A stretch of 64,000 bases of DNA. It comes from Methylomicrobium lacus_A (lineage in GTDB: Bacteria > Pseudomonadota > Gammaproteobacteria > Methylococcales > Methylomonadaceae). Made by a program: the position numbers and the translations under genes. Below the pieces are notes generated by a model. It was not told the DNA's origin, ran no database searches, and saw only the letters and a program-made list of their open reading frames with translations. The DNA is taken from the NCBI RefSeq assembly GCF_041897535.1, contig NZ_CP169217.1:2852001-2916000 (forward strand), given 5' to 3'. Positions 25,317 through 33,721 of this stretch are shown one piece after another; the stretch's first letter is position 1, and the number at the start of each line of letters is the position of its first letter.

Positions 25317-25922
25317 ATGAGCGTTTTAGTTGGTAAACAGGCACCGGATTTTACCGTTCCTGCGGTGTTGGGCGATGGTCAAATCGTTGATTCTTTCAGC
25401 TTTTCTGAAGCCACTCGCGGTAAATACGCAGTCCTGGTGTTCTACCCGTTGGACTTTACCTTTGTCTGCCCTAGCGAGCTGATCGCGTTAGACCATCGTA
25501 TCGATGAATTCAAGAGCCGCAACGTGGAAGTGATCGCGGTATCGATCGATTCGCATTTCACTCACAATGCTTGGCGCAGTACGCCGGTCAGCAAAGGCGG
25601 AATCGGCCCGGTGCGTTACACGATGGCGGCGGACATTGCACACAGCATTTGCAAGGATTACGATGTCGAAGCGGAGGCGCCGGCCGTGGCTTACCGCGGT
25701 TCTTTCCTGATCGATCGCAGCGGCGTCGTGCGCCACCAAGTGGTAAATGATCTGCCGCTGGGCCGCAATATGGACGAATTGATCCGCATGGTCGATGCGC
25801 TGCAATTCCACGAAGAGCATGGCGAAGTCTGCCCGGCCGGCTGGAACAAAGGCGATGCCGGCATGAATGCAAGCCCTGCGGGCGTTGCCGAATACCTGGA
25901 TAAAAACGCTGAAAAGTTATAA
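25317..25922 (+). CDS. Typical 2-Cys peroxiredoxin (AhpC/TSA family)
   Basis: 201 residues from the ATG at 25317, seven bases after GGAG. It reduces peroxides through the peroxidatic cysteine in DFTFVCPSELIALD (about residue 51) and the resolving cysteine in HGEVCPAGWNKGD (about residue 172). Both cysteines and the YF-less C-terminus indicate a robust 2-Cys enzyme. Neither an AhpF nor a thioredoxin reductase partner is adjacent. Two palindromes upstream suggest control by a dimeric regulator. Two hairpins follow the gene. Confidence 0.94.
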   Translation: MSVLVGKQAPDFTVPAVLGDGQIVDSFSFSEATRGKYAVLVFYPLDFTFVCPSELIALDHRIDEFKSRNVEVIAVSIDSHFTHNAWRSTPVSKGGIGPVRYTMAADIAHSICKDYDVEAEAPAVAYRGSFLIDRSGVVRHQVVNDLPLGRNMDELIRMVDALQFHEEHGEVCPAGWNKGDAGMNASPAGVAEYLDKNAEKL

Positions 25923-25935
25923 TAACTTTTGAAGG

Positions 25936-25986
25936 CCTGCCCCAGGGGCAGGTATCTGGGGCGCATTGCAATATCCCAATGCGCCC
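25936..25986 (+). terminator. Double hairpin after peroxiredoxin gene
   Basis: CCTGCCCC-A-GGGGCAGG (25936-25952) followed by GGGCGCATTG / CAATGCGCCC (25959-25968 with 25977-25986). Two stacked stems without a long T-run; likely transcript end or processing signal. Confidence 0.55.
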
Positions 25987-26013
25987 TAGTCGGCAAGATT
26001 GTTCGGGCGGTGG

Positions 26014-26316
26014 CTATTGATCGTTTTGTGGCGCCGATTTTTTCACGGCATCCGCGATCAGTTTTTTGCGAATGAAAAAACACACGATAATGCCCGCGAT
26101 GGCCGGAATTTGAGTCACCAGAAATAATGATGTCGGGCTCTTGGCCAGCATGTCGCCGAGCGGATGCAGGACCGACAACTTGACCAGCCACCAGGTCAGC
26201 CAAAAGCCGATAAATCCGATAATGGCCCATTGCAGCGTGGGCTGCTCTTTTTCCTTGGCGGTTAAATAAAACCAGATTGAAATCGCCACTCCGGCAAATT
26301 TTGCAAGATATAACAT
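26014..26316 (-). CDS. Small three-span membrane protein
   Basis: 100 residues from the ATG at 26316, behind GGGGTGAG. Three hydrophobic segments: LYLAKFAGVAISIWFYLTA, WAIIGFIGFWLTWWLVKLSV and LFLVTQIPAIAGIIVCFFI, with a basic C-terminus IRKKLIADAVKKSA. Reading almost end to end in membrane, it may be a small subunit or stress-type membrane protein. No family recognised. Confidence 0.55.
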   Translation of the reverse strand: MLYLAKFAGVAISIWFYLTAKEKEQPTLQWAIIGFIGFWLTWWLVKLSVLHPLGDMLAKSPTSLFLVTQIPAIAGIIVCFFIRKKLIADAVKKSAPQNDQ

Positions 26317-26443
26317 CGTCTCACCCCATTTCATTATTGTTTTGATAGGCTGCTACCGAGGCTTGCCAAGGCCTCAGCGAGCAGGCGCTAATCATATTCC
26401 ATATCCGCCCTTCATGACATAATTTTATCGCCAGGAGCCCGTT

Positions 26444-28250
26444 GTGAGAAAACCGCTGAAAGTGTTTGCGGTCATTTTCGCACTGTCGATCTTATTGATC
26501 GGCAGTGCGCTTGGGGTCCTGTCGGTCGTGATCGATCCTAATCAATTCAAGCCGCAGTTGGCGGAAACGCTCAGGCAAAAGATCGGCCGCGAAGTCGAGT
26601 TCGCCGGCGATTTACGCTGGTCCGTTTTTCCATGGCTGGGGGTTTCGGTCGGACCCATGCGGATCAAGAATGTCGAGGGCTTTCGGCAAGCCGACTTTCT
26701 CGGTATCGAGCAGGGCGAAATCAAGGTCAAAGTGTTGCCGTTGCTCGGCAAGCGGCTGGAAATCGACCGCATCGAATTGAAAGGCTTGCGGCTGAATTTG
26801 CTGCGCAACAAGGAAGGCGGGAATAATTGGGGTCGGGTTGGATCCGCGAGCGAAGAGGCTGTAGAACCGACTTCTCCCGGTCAAGCCGCGCAGGATAAAC
26901 CCGGATCTCCGGAAAATGCATGGGCGGTCTTCGCGGTGGGCGGTGTGATGCTCGAGGAGGCGGCGGTTCATTGGGACGACCAGCAGACCGGCCAGCGTCT
27001 CGATGTGGAAAATATCAACCTGAACGTCGGCAAATTGATGTGGGATCAGTTTGCCGATGTGGCACTGACTTTCATCGTCGTCGGGCCGAGCACCGGCTAT
27101 CGAGACCGCATCAGTCTTAAAACCCGTGTGCGGGTCAAGCAAAATTTCGAACAGGTGAGTCTTGCCGGCGCCGAGCTGAGTTTGGCGAGGGAAGAGAAAA
27201 AGCGTCCGGGCAAAGACCTGTCGGCGATGCTGACCGCGCCGGAAATACGCTTCGAAAAAAACGCCCAAAAGCTTTGGATTGCCAAACTGCAAATCGAGTC
27301 CGGCGAACTGGCTGTCGTGTCCAGCCTGAAGGGAAGCCATTTATTCGAAGCGGCCGATGTCGAAGGGCACCTCGAAATGGCGGAGTTCAATCCCGGCAAA
27401 CTGTTAAAGCGCTTCGACATCGCGCTGCCAAAATTTCAGGACCCTGGCGCCTTGGGTCGGTTACAGGCCGGTTTTGATTGGCATGTGGCGCAAAATGCGC
27501 TGTCGCTCGATGCCTTGCGCTGCAAGCTGGACGACACCTTGCTGCAAGGCAAGATGCGCATCGAGGGGTGGGAAGCGCCGGCGATCCGTTTCAATCTGGC
27601 TGCCGATACGCTCGATGCCGGCCGTTATTTGCCGAAAAACAAAACCCCGCAGCTCACCCCGGCGGCGGCCCTGGCTGGCGCTTTTTCGATGTTGCCGGCA
27701 GGGCAGCTTCGCAAACTGGATGCGCAAGGCGAAGTCTCGCTCGGGCATCTGCAAATGCACGGCATCACCGCCGACGAACTGCGGCTACAATTAAATGCCA
27801 AGGATGGTGTCGTCCAAACCCGGTAAAACATCGGCCGGCTGTATCCGGGCGGCTATGCCGGCAGCGTGAATTTCCATGCGGCAGGCCGAAAATGTGATCC
27901 GGAGCCAGGACTTATGGGGCAAATCGTCACGCCTTCGGATGGAAGGCCGCGGCAGCACTCCTATCGAAACCGGGGATATCGATTACCGCTTCGTCAGTCA
28001 CTTAGTCAAGGCGCCGGCGACGGAAACCGGGCCGGAAAAACTGCATGGCACGCCGATCGTGGCCGTCATGAGCGGCACCCTGGTCGAGCCCGGCTATCGG
28101 CTGGATATGGAAGCCTTGCTAACCGAAAAGAATCAGGCCAAAATTGAGAAGTTCATCGAGAAAAACAAGAGTAAAATAGACAAATTGAAAAATAAGCTGG
28201 ATAAAAAATTGGGGCCCGGCGTCGATCATTTGTTCAGGAAGTTGTTCTAG
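26444..28250 (+). pseudogene. Disrupted AsmA-family gene
   Basis: The first part (26444-27826, GTG start behind CAGGAG) encodes 460 residues: membrane anchor, then IDPNQFKPQLAETLRQKIGR and GRDVEF-like GREVEFAGDLRWSVFPWLGV, the AsmA N-terminal signature. It ends in TAA where the family reads on, and the reading frame beyond the stop still gives sensible AsmA-like sequence (NIGRLYPGGYAGSVNFHA). The family's C-terminal part, TPIETGDIDYRFVSHLVK and VEPGYRLDMEALL, appears in another frame at 27876-28250. Compared with intact AsmA roughly 100 residues are missing at the join. AsmA proteins move phospholipids between membranes; this copy is probably inactive or truncated. Confidence 0.65.
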
Positions 28251-28275
28251 TTTATTTAGCCTTTGACGATTTGCG

Positions 28276-29343
28276 ATGAATAGTTTAGCGTTTGACGAAC
28301 GCCTCCTGGCCTGGTTTGATCGGCATGGACGCAAGGATTTGCCCTGGCAGCAGGATAAGTCGCCTTATCGGGTCTGGATATCCGAGACGATGCTGCAGCA
28401 GACACAGGTCGCAATGGTCATCCCGTATTTTGAAGCGTTCATGGTCCGGTTTCCGACTGTCCAGGCCTTGGCGCAAGCGGAACTCGATGAGGTGCTAAGC
28501 TACTGGTCGGGGCTGGGCTATTATGCGCGGGCGCGCAACTTGCATCGCGCCGCGCAGCAAATCGAAGCGATGGGCCGCTTTCCCGATACGCTGGAAGCGC
28601 TTCAGCAATTGCCCGGTATCGGTTTATCGACCGCCGGTGCGATCATGAGCATCGCCTATGAGCGCAGTCATCCGATTCTGGATGGCAATGTCCGGCGGGT
28701 ATTGGCGCGGTATCGTGCCATCGCGGGCTGGCCTGGCGAGGCGAAAGTGAACAAACGGCTATGGGAGCTTAGCCGGGCGTTGACGCCGCAGGATCGGGTG
28801 GCGGATTATACGCAGGCGATCATGGATCTGGGCGCGACACTTTGTACGCGCGGCCGGCCGGCGTGTGACCTGTGTCCCTTGAATGACGATTGTCTGGCAA
28901 GTAAGGAGGGGCGGGTTGCCGATTTTCCGACGCCGAAACCGGGCAAGACCTTGCCGGTCAAGCAGCGGGCTTTTCTGTTGCTCGCGAATAGCCGGCAACA
29001 CGTTTTTCTGGAAAAGCGGCCGCCTGCCGGAATTTGGGGGGGGTTATGGTGTCTCCCGGAGTTTGAACATCACGAGCAGGCATTGGCCTGGTGCCGGGAG
29101 CGCAATATCGCGATCCTTGACCGGTACATGATGGAGAGGCGGCGGCATACGTTTTCGCATTATCATCTCGATTACACGCCGCTGGTGATCCTGACCGACG
29201 GCGGCGGGCATGGCGTCAGCGAAAAGGGCTCCGCGGGCTGGCATCCGATCGAGTCGATCGACCGTTTGGGCTTGGCCGCGCCGATCAAACTGTTATTGAA
29301 ACACTATCAAAACCACGAGGACAAACATGACAAGAATGGTTAA
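28276..29343 (+). CDS. mutY: A/G-specific adenine DNA glycosylase
   Basis: 355 residues. Removes adenine mispaired with 8-oxoguanine. The catalytic Glu is in WISETMLQQTQVAMVIPYFE, the helix-hairpin-helix is LPGIGLSTAGAIMSIAYERS, the second catalytic Asp is in ILDGNVRRVLARYRAI, and the iron-sulfur cysteines are in CTRGRPACDLCPLNDDC. The C-terminal third is the Nudix-like domain that senses 8-oxoguanine. It overlaps yggX by 17 bases, the common gamma-proteobacterial mutY-yggX operon. Confidence 0.96.
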   Translation: MNSLAFDERLLAWFDRHGRKDLPWQQDKSPYRVWISETMLQQTQVAMVIPYFEAFMVRFPTVQALAQAELDEVLSYWSGLGYYARARNLHRAAQQIEAMGRFPDTLEALQQLPGIGLSTAGAIMSIAYERSHPILDGNVRRVLARYRAIAGWPGEAKVNKRLWELSRALTPQDRVADYTQAIMDLGATLCTRGRPACDLCPLNDDCLASKEGRVADFPTPKPGKTLPVKQRAFLLLANSRQHVFLEKRPPAGIWGGLWCLPEFEHHEQALAWCRERNIAILDRYMMERRRHTFSHYHLDYTPLVILTDGGGHGVSEKGSAGWHPIESIDRLGLAAPIKLLLKHYQNHEDKHDKNG

Positions 29344-29599
29344 GTGCGCAAAACTGGGAGTGGAGTCGGAAGGCTTCGATGCGCCGCCTTTTCCGGGGCC
29401 GAAAGGACAGGAAATCTATGAAAAAATTTCGAAGCTGGCCTGGCAGCAATGGATCGCCAAGCAGACGATGTTGATCAATGAATACCGCTTGGCCAGCTAT
29501 GATCCGAAAGCCAAGGCTTTTCTGGCGCAAGAAAGAGACAAATTTTTGTTCGAAGGAAATAACGAGATGCCCGAAGGTTATGTGCCCCCGCCGCAGTAA
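29327..29599 (+). CDS. yggX: Probable Fe(2+)-trafficking / oxidative-protection protein YggX
   Basis: 90 residues, the family length. Segments MTRMVKCAKLGVESEGFDAP, PKGQEIYEKISKLAWQQWIA and NEYRLASYDPKAKAFL are diagnostic, with the single conserved cysteine at residue 7. It is thought to protect iron-sulfur proteins and influence cellular iron. It is encoded with mutY, whose product has an iron-sulfur cluster, so the pairing makes functional sense. Confidence 0.95.
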   Translation: MTRMVKCAKLGVESEGFDAPPFPGPKGQEIYEKISKLAWQQWIAKQTMLINEYRLASYDPKAKAFLAQERDKFLFEGNNEMPEGYVPPPQ

Positions 29600-29662
29600 A
29601 CGGGCGGGCGAGTCAATACCTGTAGGTTCTGCGCGACTTTTTTAAATGAGATAGGAAATTGC

Positions 29663-30328
29663 ATGAGACTATTACTGGTTGAAGATGATGAGATCCTCGG
29701 AGAAGGACTGTCGGCCGGCCTGAAAATGGAAGGATACGCGGTCGATTGGTTTACCACCGGTAAACTTGCGGAGGAGGCGCTGAAAAATAATCTCTATGAG
29801 CTGATCGTGCTTGATTTGGGCTTGCCGGACATGGACGGCATGGAACTGTTGCACGAGTTGCGTAGCCGCAAGGACGAAACGCCGGTGATGGTGTTGACGG
29901 CTCGCGACACGATCAACGATAGAGTGATCGGCCTGGATAGCGGCGCGGACGATTTTGTGAACAAGCCTTTCGATTTGACCGAAGTCTGCGCCAGGCTGCG
30001 CGCCTTGGCCAGGCGGAGCGAAGGCCGCAGCACGCCGCTGATCGCGCATAAGGGCCTGACTCTGGATCCGGCCTCGCATATCGTGACTTACAACGACGAA
30101 CGGGTCGACCTGTCGCAAAAAGAATTCGAAATCTTGAGTTTTCTGATGGGCAATATCGGCAAGGTCGTCTCGCGGGCGCGCCTGGAAGAAAGTCTGTATT
30201 CGTGGGATTCGGATATCGAAAGCAATACGGTCGAGGTCCACATCCATTATTTGCGGAAAAAGCTCGATTCCGGCTTGATTCGGACGGTCAGAGGGGTTGG
30301 CTACATCATTGACGCCGAAGAAGGTTAA
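29663..30328 (+). CDS. OmpR-family response regulator (QseB/PmrA-like)
   Basis: 221 residues. Receiver domain with acidic pocket VEDDE (residues 6-10), phospho-acceptor Asp51 in IVLDLGLPDMDG, and the conserved Lys in DDFVNKPFDL. The winged-helix domain follows, with SRARLEESLYSWDSDIESNT and VHIHYLRKKL. Its stop and the kinase start overlap (TAATG), so the pair forms a two-gene operon. Target genes cannot be told from this window. Confidence 0.94.
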   Translation: MRLLLVEDDEILGEGLSAGLKMEGYAVDWFTTGKLAEEALKNNLYELIVLDLGLPDMDGMELLHELRSRKDETPVMVLTARDTINDRVIGLDSGADDFVNKPFDLTEVCARLRALARRSEGRSTPLIAHKGLTLDPASHIVTYNDERVDLSQKEFEILSFLMGNIGKVVSRARLEESLYSWDSDIESNTVEVHIHYLRKKLDSGLIRTVRGVGYIIDAEEG

Positions 30329-31932
30329 TGAATTATTCGTTACGGCAATTACTGCTGGTGTCGTTGCTGTCCGCAACGATGGTGATCTGGGGCGTTACCG
30401 CCTTTTCCAGCTATAAGGCGATCCGTGACGAAGTGGCCGAATTGTTCGATGCGGAACTGGCGCAATCAGGCAAAGTCCTGTTGGCTTTTGTCGACAGCTT
30501 GTTGCAGGACGGAGCCTTGCCCGATTACTGGCGGCAAGGGCGTCTGGCGCAAGGTCATGAAGGCCTGAATTTTACCGAAACGTATCAAAGAAAACTGGCT
30601 TACCAGCTATGGTCGGAAGAAAAAGGCCTGCTTTCGCATTCCGGCAAGGCGCCGGGGTTGCTGGAGGATCTGAAGGGGAACGCGGCGGGAGAGCTGGTTT
30701 GGCATGTGTTCGATGACTCCCTGAAAGGCGACGCATTTCGCCTGAAGTACGAAAGCAAGGTCGCCTTTCAGCTTTGGTCGAAGGATAAAGGCTTGCTGCT
30801 GCGTTCCGAAAGCGCCCCGCAGGTTCCGTTTACCTTTGCCAAGCAGGGGTTCAGCGAGGTGCAAAGCGAAGGCGGCCTCTGGCATGTTTTCACCGTGTCG
30901 AACCAAGCGGGCAATTATGTGATCCATGTCGGCCAGCAGGAAGCGATCCGCAAGCAATTGACCGATGAAATTTCCGAACAGCTGGTCACGCAGTTTCTGG
31001 TCGGCATGCCGGTATTGGCGCTGGTGATATGGTTTATCATCGGCAATGCCTTGACGCCGATCAGTCATTTGCAGCATGCGCTGGCGGAACGGGAAGTCAG
31101 CAATCTGAAGCCGCTCTCGGTCGACAATCTGCCGAATGAGATTGTGCCGATGGTCGACGCGCTGAATAGCCTGTTCGATCAGCTGGAAAAAGCGTTCGAG
31201 AACGAACGCCGTTTTACCGCGGATGCCTCGCACGAGCTCAGAACGCCATTGGCGGGCCTGTTGACGCAGGTGCAGGTGGCGCTTAAGGCGCAGGACGAAC
31301 AGATTCAGCGGCAGGCGTTGAAAAGGATAGAGCAGGCGGTCAATCGCATGAGTTACATGGTGCAGCAATTGCTGACCTTTTCGCGTATCGATTCCGGGCC
31401 TGAATATCTCGAAAAAACCTCGGTCAAATTATCGTCCGAAGTGATCCAGGTGATCACCGACCTGGAGCATGAAGCGTACCGAAAATCGATAGAAGTCGAA
31501 TTTATCGAGGAGTCGTCCGCGGAAATCATCGCCAACCCGCAATTGCTGAACATACTGATCCGCAATATCATCGATAACGCGATCAAATATACGCCAGAAT
31601 TCGGCAACATCAGGGTCTATCTGACCGATAAAGACAAAAAAGTGGAGTTGCGCGTCGAGGATTCAGGTCCTGGGATCGCGCCCGAAGCCTACGAAAAATC
31701 GCTCAAACGCTTTCACCGCTTGGCGGAGACCTCCAGCGTGGCGCAGGGGACCGGACTCGGCTTTTCGATCGTGCAGCGGATCGTCGCGATCCACGGCGCC
31801 GAGTTCAGCCTCGGCGTGTCGGAGCTGGACGGACTGAAGGTGACGGTTTTGTTCCCTTGCCCCAGAAGAAAAGCCGATAAAGCACCGCCGCAAAAACCCA
31901 GGGTGCCGGCGCAGGTCAAGCGCGTCTCGTAG
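30328..31932 (+). CDS. Sensor histidine kinase with duplicated sensor motif (QseC-like)
   Basis: 534 residues, about 75 longer than QseC. Two membrane spans enclose a periplasmic sensor of about 190 residues. Within it, residues 85-130 (YQRKLAYQLWSEEKGLL) and 140-190 (YESKVAFQLWSKDKGLL) are copies of the same 2CSK-type unit, which close relatives have once. Cytoplasmic part: HAMP-like segment, H-box DASHELRTPLAGL (His302), N-box NIIDNAIKYTPEFG, and G-boxes VEDSGPGIAPEA and GTGLGFSIVQRIVAIHG. It is co-translated with the response regulator. The signal is unknown. Confidence 0.93.
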   Translation: MNYSLRQLLLVSLLSATMVIWGVTAFSSYKAIRDEVAELFDAELAQSGKVLLAFVDSLLQDGALPDYWRQGRLAQGHEGLNFTETYQRKLAYQLWSEEKGLLSHSGKAPGLLEDLKGNAAGELVWHVFDDSLKGDAFRLKYESKVAFQLWSKDKGLLLRSESAPQVPFTFAKQGFSEVQSEGGLWHVFTVSNQAGNYVIHVGQQEAIRKQLTDEISEQLVTQFLVGMPVLALVIWFIIGNALTPISHLQHALAEREVSNLKPLSVDNLPNEIVPMVDALNSLFDQLEKAFENERRFTADASHELRTPLAGLLTQVQVALKAQDEQIQRQALKRIEQAVNRMSYMVQQLLTFSRIDSGPEYLEKTSVKLSSEVIQVITDLEHEAYRKSIEVEFIEESSAEIIANPQLLNILIRNIIDNAIKYTPEFGNIRVYLTDKDKKVELRVEDSGPGIAPEAYEKSLKRFHRLAETSSVAQGTGLGFSIVQRIVAIHGAEFSLGVSELDGLKVTVLFPCPRRKADKAPPQKPRVPAQVKRVS

Positions 31933-31941
31933 AATGGCGGT

Positions 31942-32796
31942 TTATGGCTCCATGATGACCGGATTGATCAGCGTGCCGATGCCTTCGATTTCTATCCTGA
32001 CCGTTTGCCCCGGTTTCAAATAACCGCGCGGGTACATCTTGACCCCAACCCCCGCCGGCGTGCCGGTGCTGATCACATCGCCCGGCTCCAGCGTCATCGC
32101 CGTGGACAGATAGGCGACCATCTCATAGCAGTTGAACAGCATCTCGCCGGTATTGGCCTGCTGGCGCAACTCATCATCGACCCAGGTCCTCAGATTCAAT
32201 TGGTGCGGATCGCCGATTTCATCGGGGGTCACGATCCACGGTCCCAGGGGGCCTGCCGTGTCGAACGACTTGCCGATCATCATCGTCGGCGAGCGCGCCT
32301 GCCAGTCGCGCACCGACACGTCATTCGCGACCGTGAAGCCTGCAATCACTTCATGCGCGTTTTCGACCGCGACATGGCGGCAGCGCCGGCCGATCACGAA
32401 CGCCAACTCGCCTTCGTAATCGAGCTTGTCCGAGACCTTGGGGCGGTGAATCGCATCCCCGGTGCCGATCACGCAGGTGCTCTGCTTGGTGAAAAAACTC
32501 GGGTATTCGGGCCTGTCCTTGCCGGTTTCGGCGATATGATCCGCGTAGTTCAGGCTGATCGCCAGATACTTGCCGGGGCGCGGCACCGGCGCTTCGAGCT
32601 TCACATCCGGCAGCGGAATGCGGTGCTTGCCGCTGTCGATTTGCGCCTGCATCGCGGCGAGTGCCCGGTCTCCCGCCGCCAGGAATTCCAGCATCCGCGG
32701 TGGGATAGCGGCATTGCCCAGGCTGTCGACGACAAAGTCCTCGACGACCGCGCCGACACGGGTGGATTGGTGATGCGTGAAGGTGACCAGTTTCAT
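31942..32796 (-). CDS. Fumarylacetoacetate-hydrolase family protein
   Basis: 284 residues from the ATG at 32796 (MKLVTFTHHQSTRVGAVVED). The FAH fold is recognised by NYADHIAETGKDRPEYPSFF, the metal-binding DYEGELAFVIGRRCRHV, GFTVANDVSVRDWQ and GDVISTGTPAGVGVKM. Family members hydrolyse or decarboxylate beta-diketo acids in aromatic and other catabolism; the exact substrate is unclear. It converges with the histidine-kinase gene and is divergent from rpe. Confidence 0.88.
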   Translation of the reverse strand: MKLVTFTHHQSTRVGAVVEDFVVDSLGNAAIPPRMLEFLAAGDRALAAMQAQIDSGKHRIPLPDVKLEAPVPRPGKYLAISLNYADHIAETGKDRPEYPSFFTKQSTCVIGTGDAIHRPKVSDKLDYEGELAFVIGRRCRHVAVENAHEVIAGFTVANDVSVRDWQARSPTMMIGKSFDTAGPLGPWIVTPDEIGDPHQLNLRTWVDDELRQQANTGEMLFNCYEMVAYLSTAMTLEPGDVISTGTPAGVGVKMYPRGYLKPGQTVRIEIEGIGTLINPVIMEP

Positions 32797-32912
32797 CGTG
32801 CAGTTTTTCCGAAAAGATTGCAAACGGTTATTGTATATCGAAGCCTGCCGGCAAAAAAAAAGATATAATGCGCCATTTTAACTTAACCACGTTTAACCGC
32901 GAGGAGATGATA

Positions 32913-33587
32913 ATGAACGAAAACTGGATCGCGCCTTCCATCCTGTCGGCCAATTTCGCCAAATTGGGCGAGGAAGTCGACAACGTCCTGGCCGCCGGCG
33001 CCGACATTGTGCATTTTGACGTGATGGACAACCATTTCGTGCCGAACCTGACCATCGGCCCTCTGGTTTGTGAAGCGCTCAGAAAGCACGGCGTGACCGC
33101 GCCGATCGACGTGCATCTGATGATCGAGCCAGTGGACCGCATCATTCCCGACTTTGCAAAGGCCGGCGCCAGCATCATCACCTTCCACCCGGAAGCCTCC
33201 GTGCATATCGACCGCACCCTGCAACTGATCAAGGACAACGGCTGCAAGGCCGGCCTGGTATTCAATCCGGGCACGCCGCTGCATTATCTGGATTACGTGA
33301 TGGACAAACTGGACATGATTCTGTTGATGTCGGTGAATCCGGGCTTCGGCGGTCAGTCGTTCATTCCGTCCGCATTGACCAAGTTGCGCGAAGTGCGTAA
33401 GAAAATCGACGACAGCGGTTTGAACATCCGTCTGGAAATCGACGGCGGCGTCAACGGCGCCAATATCCGCGCAATCAAGGAAGCCGGCGCCGATACCTTC
33501 GTCGCAGGTTCCGCGATTTTCGGCAAGCCCGATTACAAGCAAATCATCGACGACATGCGCGCCGAACTCGCGAAGGCTGGCAAATAA
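32913..33587 (+). CDS. rpe: Ribulose-phosphate 3-epimerase
   Basis: 224 residues from the ATG at 32913, behind GCGAGGAG. It interconverts xylulose and ribulose 5-phosphate, making the formaldehyde acceptor of the RuMP cycle. Visible motifs are APSILSANFAKLGEEV, VHFDVMDNHFVPNLTIGPLV, HLMIEPVDRII, LLMSVNPGFGGQSFIP and LEIDGGVNGANIRAIKEAGA. It stands apart from the main RuMP block, upstream of trpE, an arrangement known in other proteobacteria (rpe with gph and trpE). A long inverted repeat follows. Confidence 0.97.
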   Translation: MNENWIAPSILSANFAKLGEEVDNVLAAGADIVHFDVMDNHFVPNLTIGPLVCEALRKHGVTAPIDVHLMIEPVDRIIPDFAKAGASIITFHPEASVHIDRTLQLIKDNGCKAGLVFNPGTPLHYLDYVMDKLDMILLMSVNPGFGGQSFIPSALTKLREVRKKIDDSGLNIRLEIDGGVNGANIRAIKEAGADTFVAGSAIFGKPDYKQIIDDMRAELAKAGK

Positions 33588-33598
33588 TCGTTAGTTTC

Positions 33599-33676
33599 CG
33601 TAGGTCGGGTTAGCGCAGCGTAACCCGACATTGGCAACACATCATGTTGGGTTACGCTGCGCTAACCCAACCTACG
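33599..33676. repeat. 78-bp intergenic inverted repeat (REP-like)
   Basis: Two 32-base arms (33599-33630 and 33645-33676) pair with one mismatch, around a 14-base loop. The core is GGGTTAGCGCAGCGTAACCC. It resembles short palindromic repeats scattered between genes in many proteobacteria, and here it would also end the rpe transcript before trpE. Confidence 0.7.
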
Positions 33677-33721
33677 AACTATGGTTTTATACGTTGCGCA
33701 AGGCGCAGTTTGAAGAAAAGA

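Noticed and set aside
33588..33721. trp attenuator before trpE
   Set aside because: The hairpin here is a REP-like repeat; no leader peptide with adjacent Trp codons precedes it.
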